Positions 1-8,286 of a stretch of DNA of 64,000 bases are shown piece after piece. The translations under genes and the position numbers were made by a program. Position 1 is the stretch's first letter; each line of letters starts with the position of its first letter. A model generated the notes under the pieces. That model saw nothing but the letters and a program-made list of their open reading frames with translations. It had not been told where the DNA came from and did no database searches. The stretch spans positions 1-64,000 of the forward strand of contig JAPFDT010000048.1 in the NCBI GenBank assembly GCA_026169815.1, written 5' to 3'. This DNA comes from Pseudogracilibacillus sp. GTDB lineage: Bacteria; Bacillota; Bacilli; Bacillales; Amphibacillaceae.

Positions 1-80
1 CGAACTTACGAAGTTAGTTGAGGTGTTGCCCGCGGAAAGCGAAGTAGGTTTCTGGAGCGTAGCTCACGCTGAAATAACAT
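1..80. repeat. Possible remnant of a Bacillaceae dispersed intergenic repeat
   Basis: The first bases carry CCGCGGAAAGCGAAGT followed by TCTGGAGCG. This wording resembles the tail of the short GC-rich intergenic repeats scattered through many Bacillaceae genomes. It is clearly more GC-rich than the surrounding DNA and holds no reading frame. The element is cut by the window edge, so its full structure cannot be seen. The related-looking element at 43019-43122 supports the idea that this genome carries such repeats. The assignment rests on memory of the family. Confidence 0.35.
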
Positions 81-208
81 ATAATTTACACCATATTTTA
101 GGTCGCTTTAATTAGCCACCAACACTATTTGACAAAGAACCGGTATTTTCTACCTTGTGTTTTTTTATCGGAAAAATAGATGAATGAATTTAACTCATTG
201 ATCATCGT

Positions 209-253
209 ATAACTCCTTAAATCTTGTTCACAATATACTTATTAAGGAGTTAT
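209..253 (+). promoter_or_regulatory. Inverted repeat that includes the yqgE ribosome-binding site
   Basis: ATAACTCCTTAA (209-220) is the exact reverse complement of TTAAGGAGTTAT (242-253), with a 21-nt loop. The right arm contains the whole Shine-Dalgarno AAGGAG (244-249) of the downstream transporter gene. If transcribed, the hairpin would hide the ribosome-binding site, which suggests translational control. No U-tract follows, so it is not a terminator. The regulatory role is inference. Confidence 0.55.
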
Positions 254-258
254 GTGTG

Positions 259-1473
259 ATGAAAAAAATCAAGAAATTATTATTATCCATTGAAAATACA
301 GAACGTGATTTATTGTTATTACTTACGATTGGTGGGCTCTACGCATTAGGTATATTTTTATCTAATACGTTTGTTAATATCTATTTATGGCGACAAACGA
401 ATGATTATATGACAATTGCAACGTATAACTTAGCAATCTTTACATTCCAAGCAGTAACGTTTATTTTAGCAGGCAAATTAGCTAAGAAGATTGATCGTGT
501 GATTGTATTACGGTTGGGCGTTGTGTTTTTATCATTATTTTTTATTACAGTGTTAATTTTAAGTGAGCGAGCTGCTCATTATAATATTATGTTAGGCAGC
601 TTATTAGGTGTTGGGTATGGTTTTTATTGGTTAGCTTTCAATGTGTTAACATTCGAAATAACAGAACCTGATACAAGAGACTTTTTCAATGGATTTATTG
701 GTGTTTTAGAGTCTCTAGGTGGAATGATTGCGCCTATCCTTGCGGGTGCAATTATCGCTAAATTACAAACAAATATCGGCTATTTAACAGTCTTCTCCAT
801 CTCTTTAACCTTATTTATTTTAGCAATAGTTTTTAGTATGTTATTAAAGCGCAGAAAAGCAACAGGAAAATATATGTTAAAAGAAGTATGGAAGGAAATT
901 AAACATAATCGTAATTGGAAAAATATTGTTTTTGCAAATTTCTTTATGGGAATGCGTGAAGGTGTTTTTGTTTTTGTGATAACGATATGGATTTTTGTAG
1001 CAACGAACAGTGAGTTAGCTTTAGGGATGTTTCATCTAGTTTTAAATATTATGTCACTCATTGCTTATTTACTTTTAAGCAAATACTTACGTTATCATCA
1101 TAGATTACAGGCATTATTTATAGGAAGTATTTTAATTAGCTTCTCTATTTTTATTTTAATGAATGAATTAAGTTTTTTAATGTTTGTTTTCTACGCTATT
1201 ATTATTGGAACAGCTTTTCCTTTATTAAATGTCCCATTTAGTTCGTTGACCTATGACGTTATAGGAAAGAGTAAGAATATTAACGACTGGCGTATTGAAT
1301 ATATTGTTGTATTTGAATTATTCATTAATTTCGGTCGGATGTTATCGATTGTTGTGTTAATTACTATGTATGTAATGTTTAGCGAAGAAATTATTATGTG
1401 GATTCTCGTTGTTTTCAGTCAAGCTTATATAGGTTTGTATCTTTTAATGAGAAAGGTTATAACCATTTCGTAA
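259..1473 (+). CDS. yqgE: MFS-family transporter, YqgE-like
   Basis: Integral membrane protein of about 404 residues with roughly a dozen hydrophobic segments over its whole length, typical of the Major Facilitator Superfamily. The substrate is unknown. A cytoplasmic basic stretch (KRRKATGKY, near residue 200) marks the usual central loop. The assignment as YqgE rests on its place directly upstream of pbpA, the arrangement known in B. subtilis. AAGGAG at 244-249 precedes both a GTG at 256 and the ATG at 259. I prefer the ATG (9-nt spacing), but GTG cannot be excluded. The ribosome-binding site lies inside the inverted repeat at 209-253. The 84-nt gap to pbpA leaves room for a separate promoter. 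Confidence 0.75.
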   Translation: MKKIKKLLLSIENTERDLLLLLTIGGLYALGIFLSNTFVNIYLWRQTNDYMTIATYNLAIFTFQAVTFILAGKLAKKIDRVIVLRLGVVFLSLFFITVLILSERAAHYNIMLGSLLGVGYGFYWLAFNVLTFEITEPDTRDFFNGFIGVLESLGGMIAPILAGAIIAKLQTNIGYLTVFSISLTLFILAIVFSMLLKRRKATGKYMLKEVWKEIKHNRNWKNIVFANFFMGMREGVFVFVITIWIFVATNSELALGMFHLVLNIMSLIAYLLLSKYLRYHHRLQALFIGSILISFSIFILMNELSFLMFVFYAIIIGTAFPLLNVPFSSLTYDVIGKSKNINDWRIEYIVVFELFINFGRMLSIVVLITMYVMFSEEIIMWILVVFSQAYIGLYLLMRKVITIS

Positions 1474-1557
1474 AATAATATCCTTTTAATTAATTTTATT
1501 CTTTATTAATGCTATACTGATAAAGTGTAAAAAGATTATCAAAGGGATTGGTAAACA

Positions 1558-3642
1558 GTGAAAAAGAAGAAAAAGGATTCTAGAATTCCCTTTCGTGTTA
1601 ATATTTTATTTTTTGTAGTATTTATATTATTTACTGTACTAATTATTCAATTAGGTATTGTACAAATATTAGACGGGGAAAGTTATCAAGCTGAAATAGA
1701 TCGGACAGTAAATGACATTTCGAAATCATCTGTCCCTCGAGGTAAAATATTTGATCGTAATGGAGAAGTAATTGTTGATAATACACCATTATATGCGATT
1801 ACTTATACACCCCCAAAACGAGTTCAAGCGGAAGATAAATTAGAGTTAGCAGAGCAATTGTTATCCTTTTTAAAAATGGATAAAGAAGTAATCGATAAAG
1901 TAACCGAACGTAATAAAAAAGAATATTGGTATTTAAAAAATTTCGATGAAGCGAATAGTCGTTTAAGCGAAAAAGAAATAGAAGAGCTCGATGATGTGGA
2001 TCAATATGATTTAGCTTTAAAGCGTATTACAGATGAAGATATTGAGGATATTACAGATGAGGAATTAGAAGTAATTGCCATTAAACGCGAACTCGATAAA
2101 GCATACGCTTTAACACCAGAAGTTATTAAAAATAAAAACATCTCGATAGAAGAGTATGCGCGAATTGCTGAACATTTAAATTCATTACCAGGTATCAATG
2201 CTACGACAGATTGGGAAAGAGAATACGTTTATGACGATACATTTAAATCGGTTATCGGAGCGATAACTTCACAAAATGAAGGGATACCTGCTGAACAAGA
2301 AGCTTATTATTTATCGCGAGGCTATAACCGGAATGACCGTGTTGGAAAAAGTGGTCTTGAAGCACAATATGAAGATTTACTCAGAGGTCGTAAGGAACAA
2401 ACTGAATATACAATGACTAAAACAGGGAAAGTTTTAGGGACAGATGTTGCAGTTGAAGGGTCAAGAGGTAAAGACCTTTTATTAACGATAGATATTGACT
2501 ATCAGAAAAAAGTAGATGAATTACTACTCAAAGAGTTAAAAGCTGCCCGGGGACGAGGTAATACACATTTAGAAGATGTTTTAGCAGTTGTGATGAACCC
2601 GAAAACAGGGGAGATCTTAGCAATGAGTGCTCAACATTATAATAAGGAAGACAATGAATACGAAAATACATCGACTAAAGTAATGCATGATCAACATATA
2701 CCAGGATCTACTATTAAAGGAGCCACTGTATTATCAGGATTAGAGTCAGGGGTTATGTCGCCAGGGGAATCTATTTATGATAGTCCAATTAGAATGGCCG
2801 GATCTAATATAAAAAAATCATACACAAATAGTTTAGGCTCTGTTAATGATATTACTGCATTACAAAAGTCATCGAACGTTTATATGTATTATGTTGCTTT
2901 ACGTCTCGGAGGAGATAATCGATATCCATTTCCGGACAACGCATCAACTAGTTTAGATAAAAATGCAGGTATGTTAAAGCTACGTAATTATTTCAACCAA
3001 TTTGGTTTAGGAGTAAAAACAGGTATTGATTTTCCATCAGAGTCAACAGGGTTTGCTGGAGTTAATATTCCTGACGCTGGTAACGTATTAGACTTTGGTA
3101 TTGGACAATTCGATACTTATACAACATTACAATTAGGGCAATACATTTCTACGATTGCCAATGATGGTTATCGTGTAAAGCCTCACTTAGTTAAAGAAGT
3201 ACGTTCTCCTGCTTTAAATAACAAAGAACTAGGAGCAGTTGAAAAGACGATAGATGCAGAAGTATTAAACAGAGTAAATGTAGATCCTGATTACATTAAA
3301 CGGGTTCAAGAAGGGTTTAAACAAGCTTTTAATACACCATCAGGAACAGGGTATAGTTACTGGTCAGGTAAAAGTTATAAAGCAGCAGGTAAAACGGGAA
3401 CAGCAGAAAATGCTATATACAGAAAAAATGACAGCGGAGAATCGTATAAATTAGCAGACACAGAAAATTTATCATTAGTAGGCTATGCACCATATGATGA
3501 CCCCGAAGTTGCTTTTGCAGTTATTGTGCCACATTTAAGCAAATCCCGTGGAGATGGAATTAACCATAAAATTGGTACTGGATTGTTAGATATGTACTTT
3601 GATCAGAAAAAAGATGAAACGAAAGATGATGATGAAGAATAA
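1558..3642 (+). CDS. pbpA: Penicillin-binding protein 2A, class B transpeptidase (PbpA)
   Basis: Class B PBP of 694 residues that cross-links peptidoglycan on the outer face of the membrane, probably during side-wall elongation. It has a short basic N-terminus, one membrane anchor (about residues 12-35), a PBP dimer domain starting with SVPRGKIFDRNG near residue 60, and a C-terminal transpeptidase domain. The active-site motifs are all visible: STIK near 384 (catalytic Ser), SSN near 438 and KTGTAE near 611. Length is close to the B. subtilis protein (716). Translation starts at GTG 1558 behind a modest AAAGGGATTGG. The C-terminus is acidic and Lys-rich. A strong bidirectional terminator begins at the stop codon. 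Confidence 0.93.
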   Translation: MKKKKKDSRIPFRVNILFFVVFILFTVLIIQLGIVQILDGESYQAEIDRTVNDISKSSVPRGKIFDRNGEVIVDNTPLYAITYTPPKRVQAEDKLELAEQLLSFLKMDKEVIDKVTERNKKEYWYLKNFDEANSRLSEKEIEELDDVDQYDLALKRITDEDIEDITDEELEVIAIKRELDKAYALTPEVIKNKNISIEEYARIAEHLNSLPGINATTDWEREYVYDDTFKSVIGAITSQNEGIPAEQEAYYLSRGYNRNDRVGKSGLEAQYEDLLRGRKEQTEYTMTKTGKVLGTDVAVEGSRGKDLLLTIDIDYQKKVDELLLKELKAARGRGNTHLEDVLAVVMNPKTGEILAMSAQHYNKEDNEYENTSTKVMHDQHIPGSTIKGATVLSGLESGVMSPGESIYDSPIRMAGSNIKKSYTNSLGSVNDITALQKSSNVYMYYVALRLGGDNRYPFPDNASTSLDKNAGMLKLRNYFNQFGLGVKTGIDFPSESTGFAGVNIPDAGNVLDFGIGQFDTYTTLQLGQYISTIANDGYRVKPHLVKEVRSPALNNKELGAVEKTIDAEVLNRVNVDPDYIKRVQEGFKQAFNTPSGTGYSYWSGKSYKAAGKTGTAENAIYRKNDSGESYKLADTENLSLVGYAPYDDPEVAFAVIVPHLSKSRGDGINHKIGTGLLDMYFDQKKDETKDDDEE

Positions 3643-3683
3643 AAAACGTCTAGATTCGCATATAACGAATCTAGACGTTTTTT
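3641..3683. terminator. Bidirectional terminator between pbpA and the MltG-like gene
   Basis: Perfect 18-bp inverted repeat: 3641-3658 pairs with 3666-3683 around the 7-nt loop CATATAA. A-tract and T-tract at the two ends let it work on both strands. It starts within the pbpA stop codon and ends one base before the stop of the minus-strand gene. Confidence 0.92.
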
Positions 3684-4259
3684 TTAGTTACCAGGATAAG
3701 TAGTAATAATCTCAGCAATTTCTTTCATACTCATGTCACTATCTACTTCAAAAGTTCCGATTTGAATATACGGACTATAATTATTGTCATCTAAATAATC
3801 TAAGAACTTCTGACGATCATCGATAATCTTTTTATCGACTAAAATGTCAGCAATATCTTGTGTGACAACACCATCTTTTGTCGTAAATTTAGCTTTGATT
3901 ACTTTGTCTTTCTTATCATCATCTTTTTTCTTATCCTTCTTATCTTTATCTTTTTTATCTTTGTCTTTATCCTTTTTATCTTTCTCTTTTTGCTCTTCTT
4001 CTTTTTTATCACTTGCTTTATCGTCTTTCTTTTCATCAGCATCTTTATCTTTGCTTTCATCCTCATTGCTGATTGTATAAGCGATAAATTCCTTTTCCGT
4101 TATCACACGGTGTCCACTTGATTCGATTTGTTCTATCATTTCCTCAAGAGGGATATCTTTTGAAGAGGCTTGAGAGCCATTTAACATAAAGTAAAAACCT
4201 AATAATATAAGCGAACCAGTTAATAAACCGATCGCAAAGAAGCGCATAGATTGTTTCAT
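3684..4259 (-). CDS. Membrane-anchored protein with MltG-type LysM-like domain and Lys/Asp linker
   Basis: Protein of 191 residues in three parts: an N-terminal membrane anchor (about 8-28), a low-complexity linker of alternating Lys and Asp (about 70-118), and a C-terminal domain (about 120-190). The C-terminal domain holds the pattern DIADILVDKKIID and QIGTFEVDSDMSMKEI. This resembles the LysM-like region that precedes the catalytic part of MltG (YceG family) endolytic transglycosylases. The catalytic MltG domain is absent, so no enzymatic activity is claimed; peptidoglycan binding is inference. The next minus-strand gene lies 25 nt upstream and the two probably share a transcript. Position beside pbpA fits an envelope role. 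Confidence 0.6.
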   Translation of the reverse strand: MKQSMRFFAIGLLTGSLILLGFYFMLNGSQASSKDIPLEEMIEQIESSGHRVITEKEFIAYTISNEDESKDKDADEKKDDKASDKKEEEQKEKDKKDKDKDKKDKDKKDKKKDDDKKDKVIKAKFTTKDGVVTQDIADILVDKKIIDDRQKFLDYLDDNNYSPYIQIGTFEVDSDMSMKEIAEIITTYPGN

Positions 4260-4284
4260 AGTATTTTATAATCTCCTTAACTAT

Positions 4285-4647
4285 TTACATGTTATGTTTT
4301 AAAATTGTTTGTACATCATGACGCTCAAGATTCGTCTGTTTTGCAATATCTTCATGAGAATACCCATGCTGATGTAAATGATACACTTTTTGAAGTAAAA
4401 GTGGTTTATCTCGCAGAGCTGGCGGAATATTATTATTATTTTCAGTTTGGATAATATTTTCCGTTAATAACTCTTCTTCTAATATTTTTATTTTTTTCTT
4501 CATTTGATACGTATCTTGCATTGTAGAAATAGAAAATTGTTCGAATTGTTCTTCTAACTGTTCGATGCGATCATCCATAAATGAGGAGACGATTAACAGG
4601 ATTAACGCTATTACTACAACAGATACAAAAATATATATCATTCTCAT
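4285..4647 (-). CDS. Small anchored coiled-coil protein with C-terminal helix-turn-helix-like segment
   Basis: Protein of 120 residues with an N-terminal transmembrane helix (about 3-23), a charged coiled-coil (about 27-65) and a C-terminal segment, [20 protein letters not shown] followed by [14 protein letters not shown], that reads like a helix-turn-helix. This architecture resembles the DUF6115/SwrB-type proteins of Bacillales, but the gene is not in a flagellar operon here. I do not recognise a specific function. GAGGT just upstream of the ATG at 4647 serves as ribosome-binding site. The MltG-like gene follows 25 nt downstream. Confidence 0.6.
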   Translation of the reverse strand: MRMIYIFVSVVVIALILLIVSSFMDDRIEQLEEQFEQFSISTMQDTYQMKKKIKILEEELLTENIIQTENNNNIPPALRDKPLLLQKVYHLHQHGYSHEDIAKQTNLERHDVQTILKHNM

Positions 4648-4717
4648 ACCTCCAGTCTAACCTATATTATACTATGAACTGACGATTTTTTACATGAAAA
4701 ACATAATTAAATAAATA

Positions 4718-4746
4718 TTGCTAGTTTGTTACATTTCTGTTATTAT
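4718..4746 (+). promoter_or_regulatory. SigA-type promoter for rpmG
   Basis: TTGCTA (4718-4723) and TATTAT (4741-4746) are separated by 17 bp, close to the vegetative consensus. They lie about 50 nt upstream of the rpmG start, in a gap where no other plus-strand gene could read through. Confidence 0.6.
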
Positions 4747-4796
4747 AGTAAGGGTGATTAGGTATTTATGGAAAGAATCGATATGGAGGGATAGAC

Positions 4797-4946
4797 ATGC
4801 GCGTTAACATTACATTAGCTTGTACTGAAACAGGCGATCGAAACTATATTACGACAAAAAACAACCGTAACAACCAAGAGCGTATTGAAATGATGAAATA
4901 TAGCCCACGCTTAAGAAAACACACATTACATCGTGAGACTAAATAA
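4797..4946 (+). CDS. rpmG: 50S ribosomal protein L33, zinc-free (C-minus) form
   Basis: A 49-residue basic protein beginning [17 protein letters not shown] and ending LHRETK, a clear match to bacterial L33 of the large ribosomal subunit. The zinc-ribbon form has two Cys pairs. Here the second Cys of the first pair is Thr and the second pair is replaced (KYSPRLRK), leaving one Cys, so zinc cannot be bound in the usual way. GGAGGG lies 7-12 nt before the ATG. The gene has its own promoter (4718-4746) and terminator (4957-4999) and is therefore monocistronic. Confidence 0.92.
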   Translation: MRVNITLACTETGDRNYITTKNNRNNQERIEMMKYSPRLRKHTLHRETK

Positions 4947-4956
4947 TAACGCTTGA

Positions 4957-4999
4957 TTAAAAAGCTCTTGTCTTCTAATAGAAGATAAGAGCTTTTTAA
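4957..4999 (+). terminator. Terminator of rpmG
   Basis: Stem of 19 pairs (4957-4975 with 4981-4999, one G-U pair) around a 5-nt loop, with A- and T-tracts on the flanks. It starts 10 nt after the rpmG stop codon. Confidence 0.88.
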
Positions 5000-5077
5000 T
5001 TTGTAATATATGATAAAACATTAATTGTAAATTTCGGCAGGGGAGGGCGACAAATATTAATTAAAAATAAACACAAT

Positions 5078-5119
5078 AAAAGGATAACCTAGTATAAATA
5101 GGAACTAGATTATCCTTTT
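5078..5119 (-). terminator. Terminator of the oxidase-sco operon
   Basis: AAAAGGATAACCTAGT (5078-5093) pairs with 5104-5119 with one mismatch. On the minus strand the stem ends in TTTTATTG. It lies five bases beyond the sco stop codon. Confidence 0.8.
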
Positions 5120-5123
5120 AAAT

Positions 5124-5726
5124 TTACAGTTTATTATTAGCAGTACGCATAATACGGTTGAACACTTTTTCACGGTCAAATGCTTCTCCCATTACGAATT
5201 TTTCTAATAAATTATTGTTTTCATCCATAAAGAAGACTTCTGTTGAGTGAATGATATCACCAGTACCAGGATCACGGTATAAAAACTCTAAAGAATCAGC
5301 TATCTTTTTAACATCATCTTCGTTACCTGTTAAGAAATGCCATCCTTCTTCATCTGATTCTACTTCAAAGTTATTCGCATATTGTTCCAACACTTCAACA
5401 GTATCTACTTCTGGATCAATCGTAATCGTTAGGAATTCTACATCTTCTCCAAAAACGCCTTCTTTTTCCAAATCACTTTTTAATTTTGCCATTTCTAATG
5501 TGGTGATAGGGCAGACATCAGGACAATCTGTATACATAAATTCAACCAATCTTGCACGATCAGGCATGTCACCGAAGTCATATTCATTATCAAAAGCAGT
5601 ATCCATTACAACATCATTAGGAAGCTTTAGTGAACCTGGTTGAATTACTTTCAAGTAAAACACACCGGCTCCAATTCCTAAAACAAGTAAACTTGCAAAA
5701 ATTATATAAATTCTTTTCATATTCAT
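5124..5726 (-). CDS. SCO1/SenC family copper chaperone for cytochrome oxidase
   Basis: Protein of 200 residues with an N-terminal membrane anchor (about 5-25) and an extracytoplasmic thioredoxin-like fold. The copper-binding motif CPDVC (near residue 69) and the downstream His in IIHSTEVFF (near 160) are the expected metal ligands. Sco proteins deliver copper to the CuA centre of subunit II. It lies 61 nt downstream of the oxidase subunit I gene on the same strand and is most likely the last gene of that operon. GGAGGC sits 6 nt before the ATG. This makes it the dedicated assembly factor of the adjacent oxidase rather than of a distant caa3 enzyme, which is inference from position. Confidence 0.88.
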   Translation of the reverse strand: MNMKRIYIIFASLLVLGIGAGVFYLKVIQPGSLKLPNDVVMDTAFDNEYDFGDMPDRARLVEFMYTDCPDVCPITTLEMAKLKSDLEKEGVFGEDVEFLTITIDPEVDTVEVLEQYANNFEVESDEEGWHFLTGNEDDVKKIADSLEFLYRDPGTGDIIHSTEVFFMDENNNLLEKFVMGEAFDREKVFNRIMRTANNKL

Positions 5727-5787
5727 TGTTATGCCTCCAAAATTAAAACATTAAAAGTTGAGGAGGATAGTCCCCCTCAACTGTATG

Positions 5788-7437
5788 TTACCAAAGCTTG
5801 AAGCCTTGTGCTCCTGGTGGTTTACTTTGTATAATATCAATTAATGGAATTGTATAAGCAAATAACACTAATGCTAGAGTTAAACCAATCCATAGTGGCC
5901 AGTTTTCAAATACTTTTGGTGCAGGTGCCTCTAAACTATGAACTTCTCCAAGTGGATATTCAGTTTCACCCTTAGGTGCAAAGAATGCTAAGTTGATAAA
6001 GATAATGATCATTACAATCATACCAACAAATAGAATTGACCCACCAACTGCCTGCGCTACTTGATAACTTCCCCATGCAGCAGTATCTGCATTACCTAAG
6101 TAATCAGAATAAGCTGAACGACGAGGACCACCTAATAGACCTTGCCAGTGCATTGCTGTAGACATAATTGTCATACCAACTGTCCAAAGAACTGTTTGGA
6201 CAATAGCTAATCTATTCATTACAGGTGTAAACGCACGACCTGTTAAATGTGGAATTAACCAATATGTAATTCCAAAGAATGTTAAAATAACAACAGTCGC
6301 TACTGTTAAATGGAAGTGACCAGTAACCCAAATTGTATTATGTACAACTTGGTTCATTTGGTTCGATGCGTTAATAATACCACCAGCACCACCAGGAATG
6401 AAGAAGACCATTCCAACAAATGGAGCTAAGAAACGTGCATCTTTCCACGGCATTTTCTTCAACCAACCGAACATTCCTTTTGCACCTAACTCACGACCTC
6501 TAGATTCGAATGTAGCGAACATAGAGAAAGCAGTCATCATAGAAGGTACAACTACAACCATTGTTAAGACAACTTGGATGTACTTCCAGAACTCAGGAAT
6601 TCCAGGCTCCGTTAACTGGTGGTGGAATCCGACTGGGATAGAGAATAATAATAATAAGACAAATGTAAAACGAGCTAATGAATCTGAGAAAATCTTACCA
6701 CCGATAATTTTCGGCATAACCGCATACCACATCATGTAAGCAGGTAATAACCAGAAATAAACTAGTGGGTGACCAAAATACCAGAATAATGTACGACTTA
6801 ATAATACGTCAATAGAATCTACCCAACCTAAAGCCCAAGGGATCATTTGACCTACAACTGTTACTGCAACACCAATTGATGCAATTTGCCACATTAACAT
6901 TGTTATAACAGCCATATAGCTTAATAAAGGAGTACGTTCACCTGGGTTTTCTTTACGGAAACGAGCATGACGTTTAAAAATAACAAAACCATTAATCCAT
7001 GAACCTACAATAACAAGAGCCATACCAATATAGAAAATAACATGCGCTTGTAGAGGTGCATAGAATGTAAATAATACTGTTGCTTCGTTTAAGAATACCA
7101 TGACCGAAGCCATAATAACTCCAGCTAGCATAACAACAAATGATAACCATGATAAATTTCTTTCCGTGTTATTATATCCGCCTGTTGTTTTACTTTGTGA
7201 AGATAACATAAAACCAAAAATGAAAAATGTTGTCATAACAAGTGCTAAAATAATACCATGTACAGTTAATACTTGATAATAACTAATGAACGAAGGCATT
7301 GTAATAGCGCCAGCACGTTCTAATGTTTGTACTAACCCCATCGTAGCACCGATAAATAAAGAAATAAATGCAACATACATATATGCCATGTACAATCTAG
7401 ATTCATTCTTAGGAAAACGTTTGATAGCAGTACTCAT
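5788..7437 (-). CDS. cbaA: Cytochrome c oxidase ba3-type, subunit I
   Basis: Polytopic haem-copper oxidase subunit of 549 residues that reduces oxygen to water and pumps protons. Visible ligands include the first haem His in VLTVHGIILA, the CuB motifs HPLVYFWLL and GFHHQLTEPG, and VTGHFHLT for the high- and low-spin haem ligands. The sequence lacks the classic A-family features and the small operon fits the B-type (ba3) oxidases of Bacillaceae. The start codon overlaps the stop of the subunit II gene by one base (TAATG), indicating translational coupling. Sco follows 61 nt downstream. Confidence 0.92.
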   Translation of the reverse strand: MSTAIKRFPKNESRLYMAYMYVAFISLFIGATMGLVQTLERAGAITMPSFISYYQVLTVHGIILALVMTTFFIFGFMLSSQSKTTGGYNNTERNLSWLSFVVMLAGVIMASVMVFLNEATVLFTFYAPLQAHVIFYIGMALVIVGSWINGFVIFKRHARFRKENPGERTPLLSYMAVITMLMWQIASIGVAVTVVGQMIPWALGWVDSIDVLLSRTLFWYFGHPLVYFWLLPAYMMWYAVMPKIIGGKIFSDSLARFTFVLLLLFSIPVGFHHQLTEPGIPEFWKYIQVVLTMVVVVPSMMTAFSMFATFESRGRELGAKGMFGWLKKMPWKDARFLAPFVGMVFFIPGGAGGIINASNQMNQVVHNTIWVTGHFHLTVATVVILTFFGITYWLIPHLTGRAFTPVMNRLAIVQTVLWTVGMTIMSTAMHWQGLLGGPRRSAYSDYLGNADTAAWGSYQVAQAVGGSILFVGMIVMIIIFINLAFFAPKGETEYPLGEVHSLEAPAPKVFENWPLWIGLTLALVLFAYTIPLIDIIQSKPPGAQGFKLW

Positions 7438-7919
7438 TATTCAACCACCTTTATCGTCGCAGCCATTAAATGGTGTCCAACTCCACAGTACTCATTACAT
7501 AATAGAGTGTACTCGCCTGCATTTTTAAATGTATATCTATTCGTACTTACATATCCAGGCTCTAACATCATGTTAGCATTCGTACCTGCAATTTCGAATC
7601 CGTGAATAACGTCCGTTGTTGTAGCGTAGATAGAAACTGACGCTCCCTTTGGAATTTCAATTACTTTTTCTGGATTACCTACATCATAATCAAATGCAGA
7701 TGCAAGAATTGTAAGTGAATATTCGTTATCATCTAACTGTTTTAAACCAAGTTCTTGGAAACTATCGTGCTCTCTAACATTTTCAGGATCTAATGTTGTA
7801 GCACAATATGGTGGTGTACTTCCCATATAAAAGGCACTTACTCCTACAACAATTAAGAAAATTAGTAGTGTACCTGAACCAAATAGCATCCACCATTTTT
7901 CATACTTATGCATATTCAT
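7437..7919 (-). CDS. cbaB: Cytochrome c oxidase ba3-type, subunit II (CuA)
   Basis: Subunit of 160 residues with a single N-terminal transmembrane helix (about 10-30) and an outside cupredoxin domain. The binuclear CuA ligands are all seen: His in VIHGFEIAG and CNEYCGVGHHLM, giving two Cys, a His and a Met near the C-terminus. One helix and a short length are typical of ba3-type enzymes; caa3-type subunit II proteins have two helices and a haem c domain. The CuA site implies a c-type cytochrome or cytochrome-like donor. GAAGGGAG lies about 12 nt before ATG 7919. Confidence 0.92.
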   Translation of the reverse strand: MNMHKYEKWWMLFGSGTLLIFLIVVGVSAFYMGSTPPYCATTLDPENVREHDSFQELGLKQLDDNEYSLTILASAFDYDVGNPEKVIEIPKGASVSIYATTTDVIHGFEIAGTNANMMLEPGYVSTNRYTFKNAGEYTLLCNEYCGVGHHLMAATIKVVE

Positions 7920-7950
7920 AAATACTTAACTCCCTTCACACTTTTAAAGT

Positions 7951-8094
7951 TTATCTTGATAAGAATAGTGCCCAAACACCAAACCATGAAAATAGAATAA
8001 AGAATCCAACAATTGCAACTCCAAATAATGTTCCTTTTAAATCAACATCTTCATGTGGATCGGTTGTTTGTTCTCTTTGTTCAACTTTTGACAT
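7951..8094 (-). CDS. Cytochrome c oxidase ba3-type, small subunit IIa
   Basis: A 47-residue protein with a charged N-terminus (MSKVEQREQTTDPHED) and one transmembrane helix (about 24-44), matching the one-helix subunit IIa of ba3 oxidases. I start it at ATG 8094 because AAAGGAGGCG (8111-8102) is ideally spaced there; a longer frame upstream lacks such a site. It is the first gene of the operon subunit IIa - II - I - sco, and lies 31 nt before subunit II. Confidence 0.8.
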   Translation of the reverse strand: MSKVEQREQTTDPHEDVDLKGTLFGVAIVGFFILFSWFGVWALFLSR

Positions 8095-8138
8095 GATGTG
8101 ACGCCTCCTTTGTAGATAAAATGCCTTATTCAGCAACT

Positions 8139-8204
8139 ATTATATTAATTAAAATATGATAGTTTTTAAAATTGTAATATAATTTACAATCTATTAACTA
8201 TCAT
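8139..8204 (-). promoter_or_regulatory. Promoter and nested palindromic operator of the ba3 oxidase operon
   Basis: On the minus strand TATAAT (8144-8139) is a good -10 box without a recognisable -35. Upstream lies ATTGTAA-TATAAT-TTACAAT (8171-8190), a perfect 7-6-7 inverted repeat. A second pair, ATGATAGTT (8156-8164) and AACTATCAT (8196-8204), encloses it around almost the same centre. The inner form TGTAA-N6-TTACA has the geometry of Crp/Fnr-family sites. Its centre is near -48, as expected for an activator at a promoter with a poor -35. The identity of the regulator is unknown. Confidence 0.5.
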
Positions 8205-8286
8205 ACACAATTTATCCCATCTAGGTAGGTCGGTTCAGGAGATGTCACAATTTAGTCAATAGTCGCCTTGACACATTAAATGTCGC

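Noticed and set aside
3844-4121. Two overlapping plus-strand frames rich in Ser, Phe, Leu and Ile.
   Set aside because: They are antisense readings of the Lys/Asp linker of the minus-strand MltG-like gene; the composition comes from the repeated codons and there is no start signal.
8171-8190. TnrA/GlnR site.
   Set aside because: The family consensus is TGTNA-N7-TNACA (17 bp); this dyad has a 6-bp spacer and so is one base too short.
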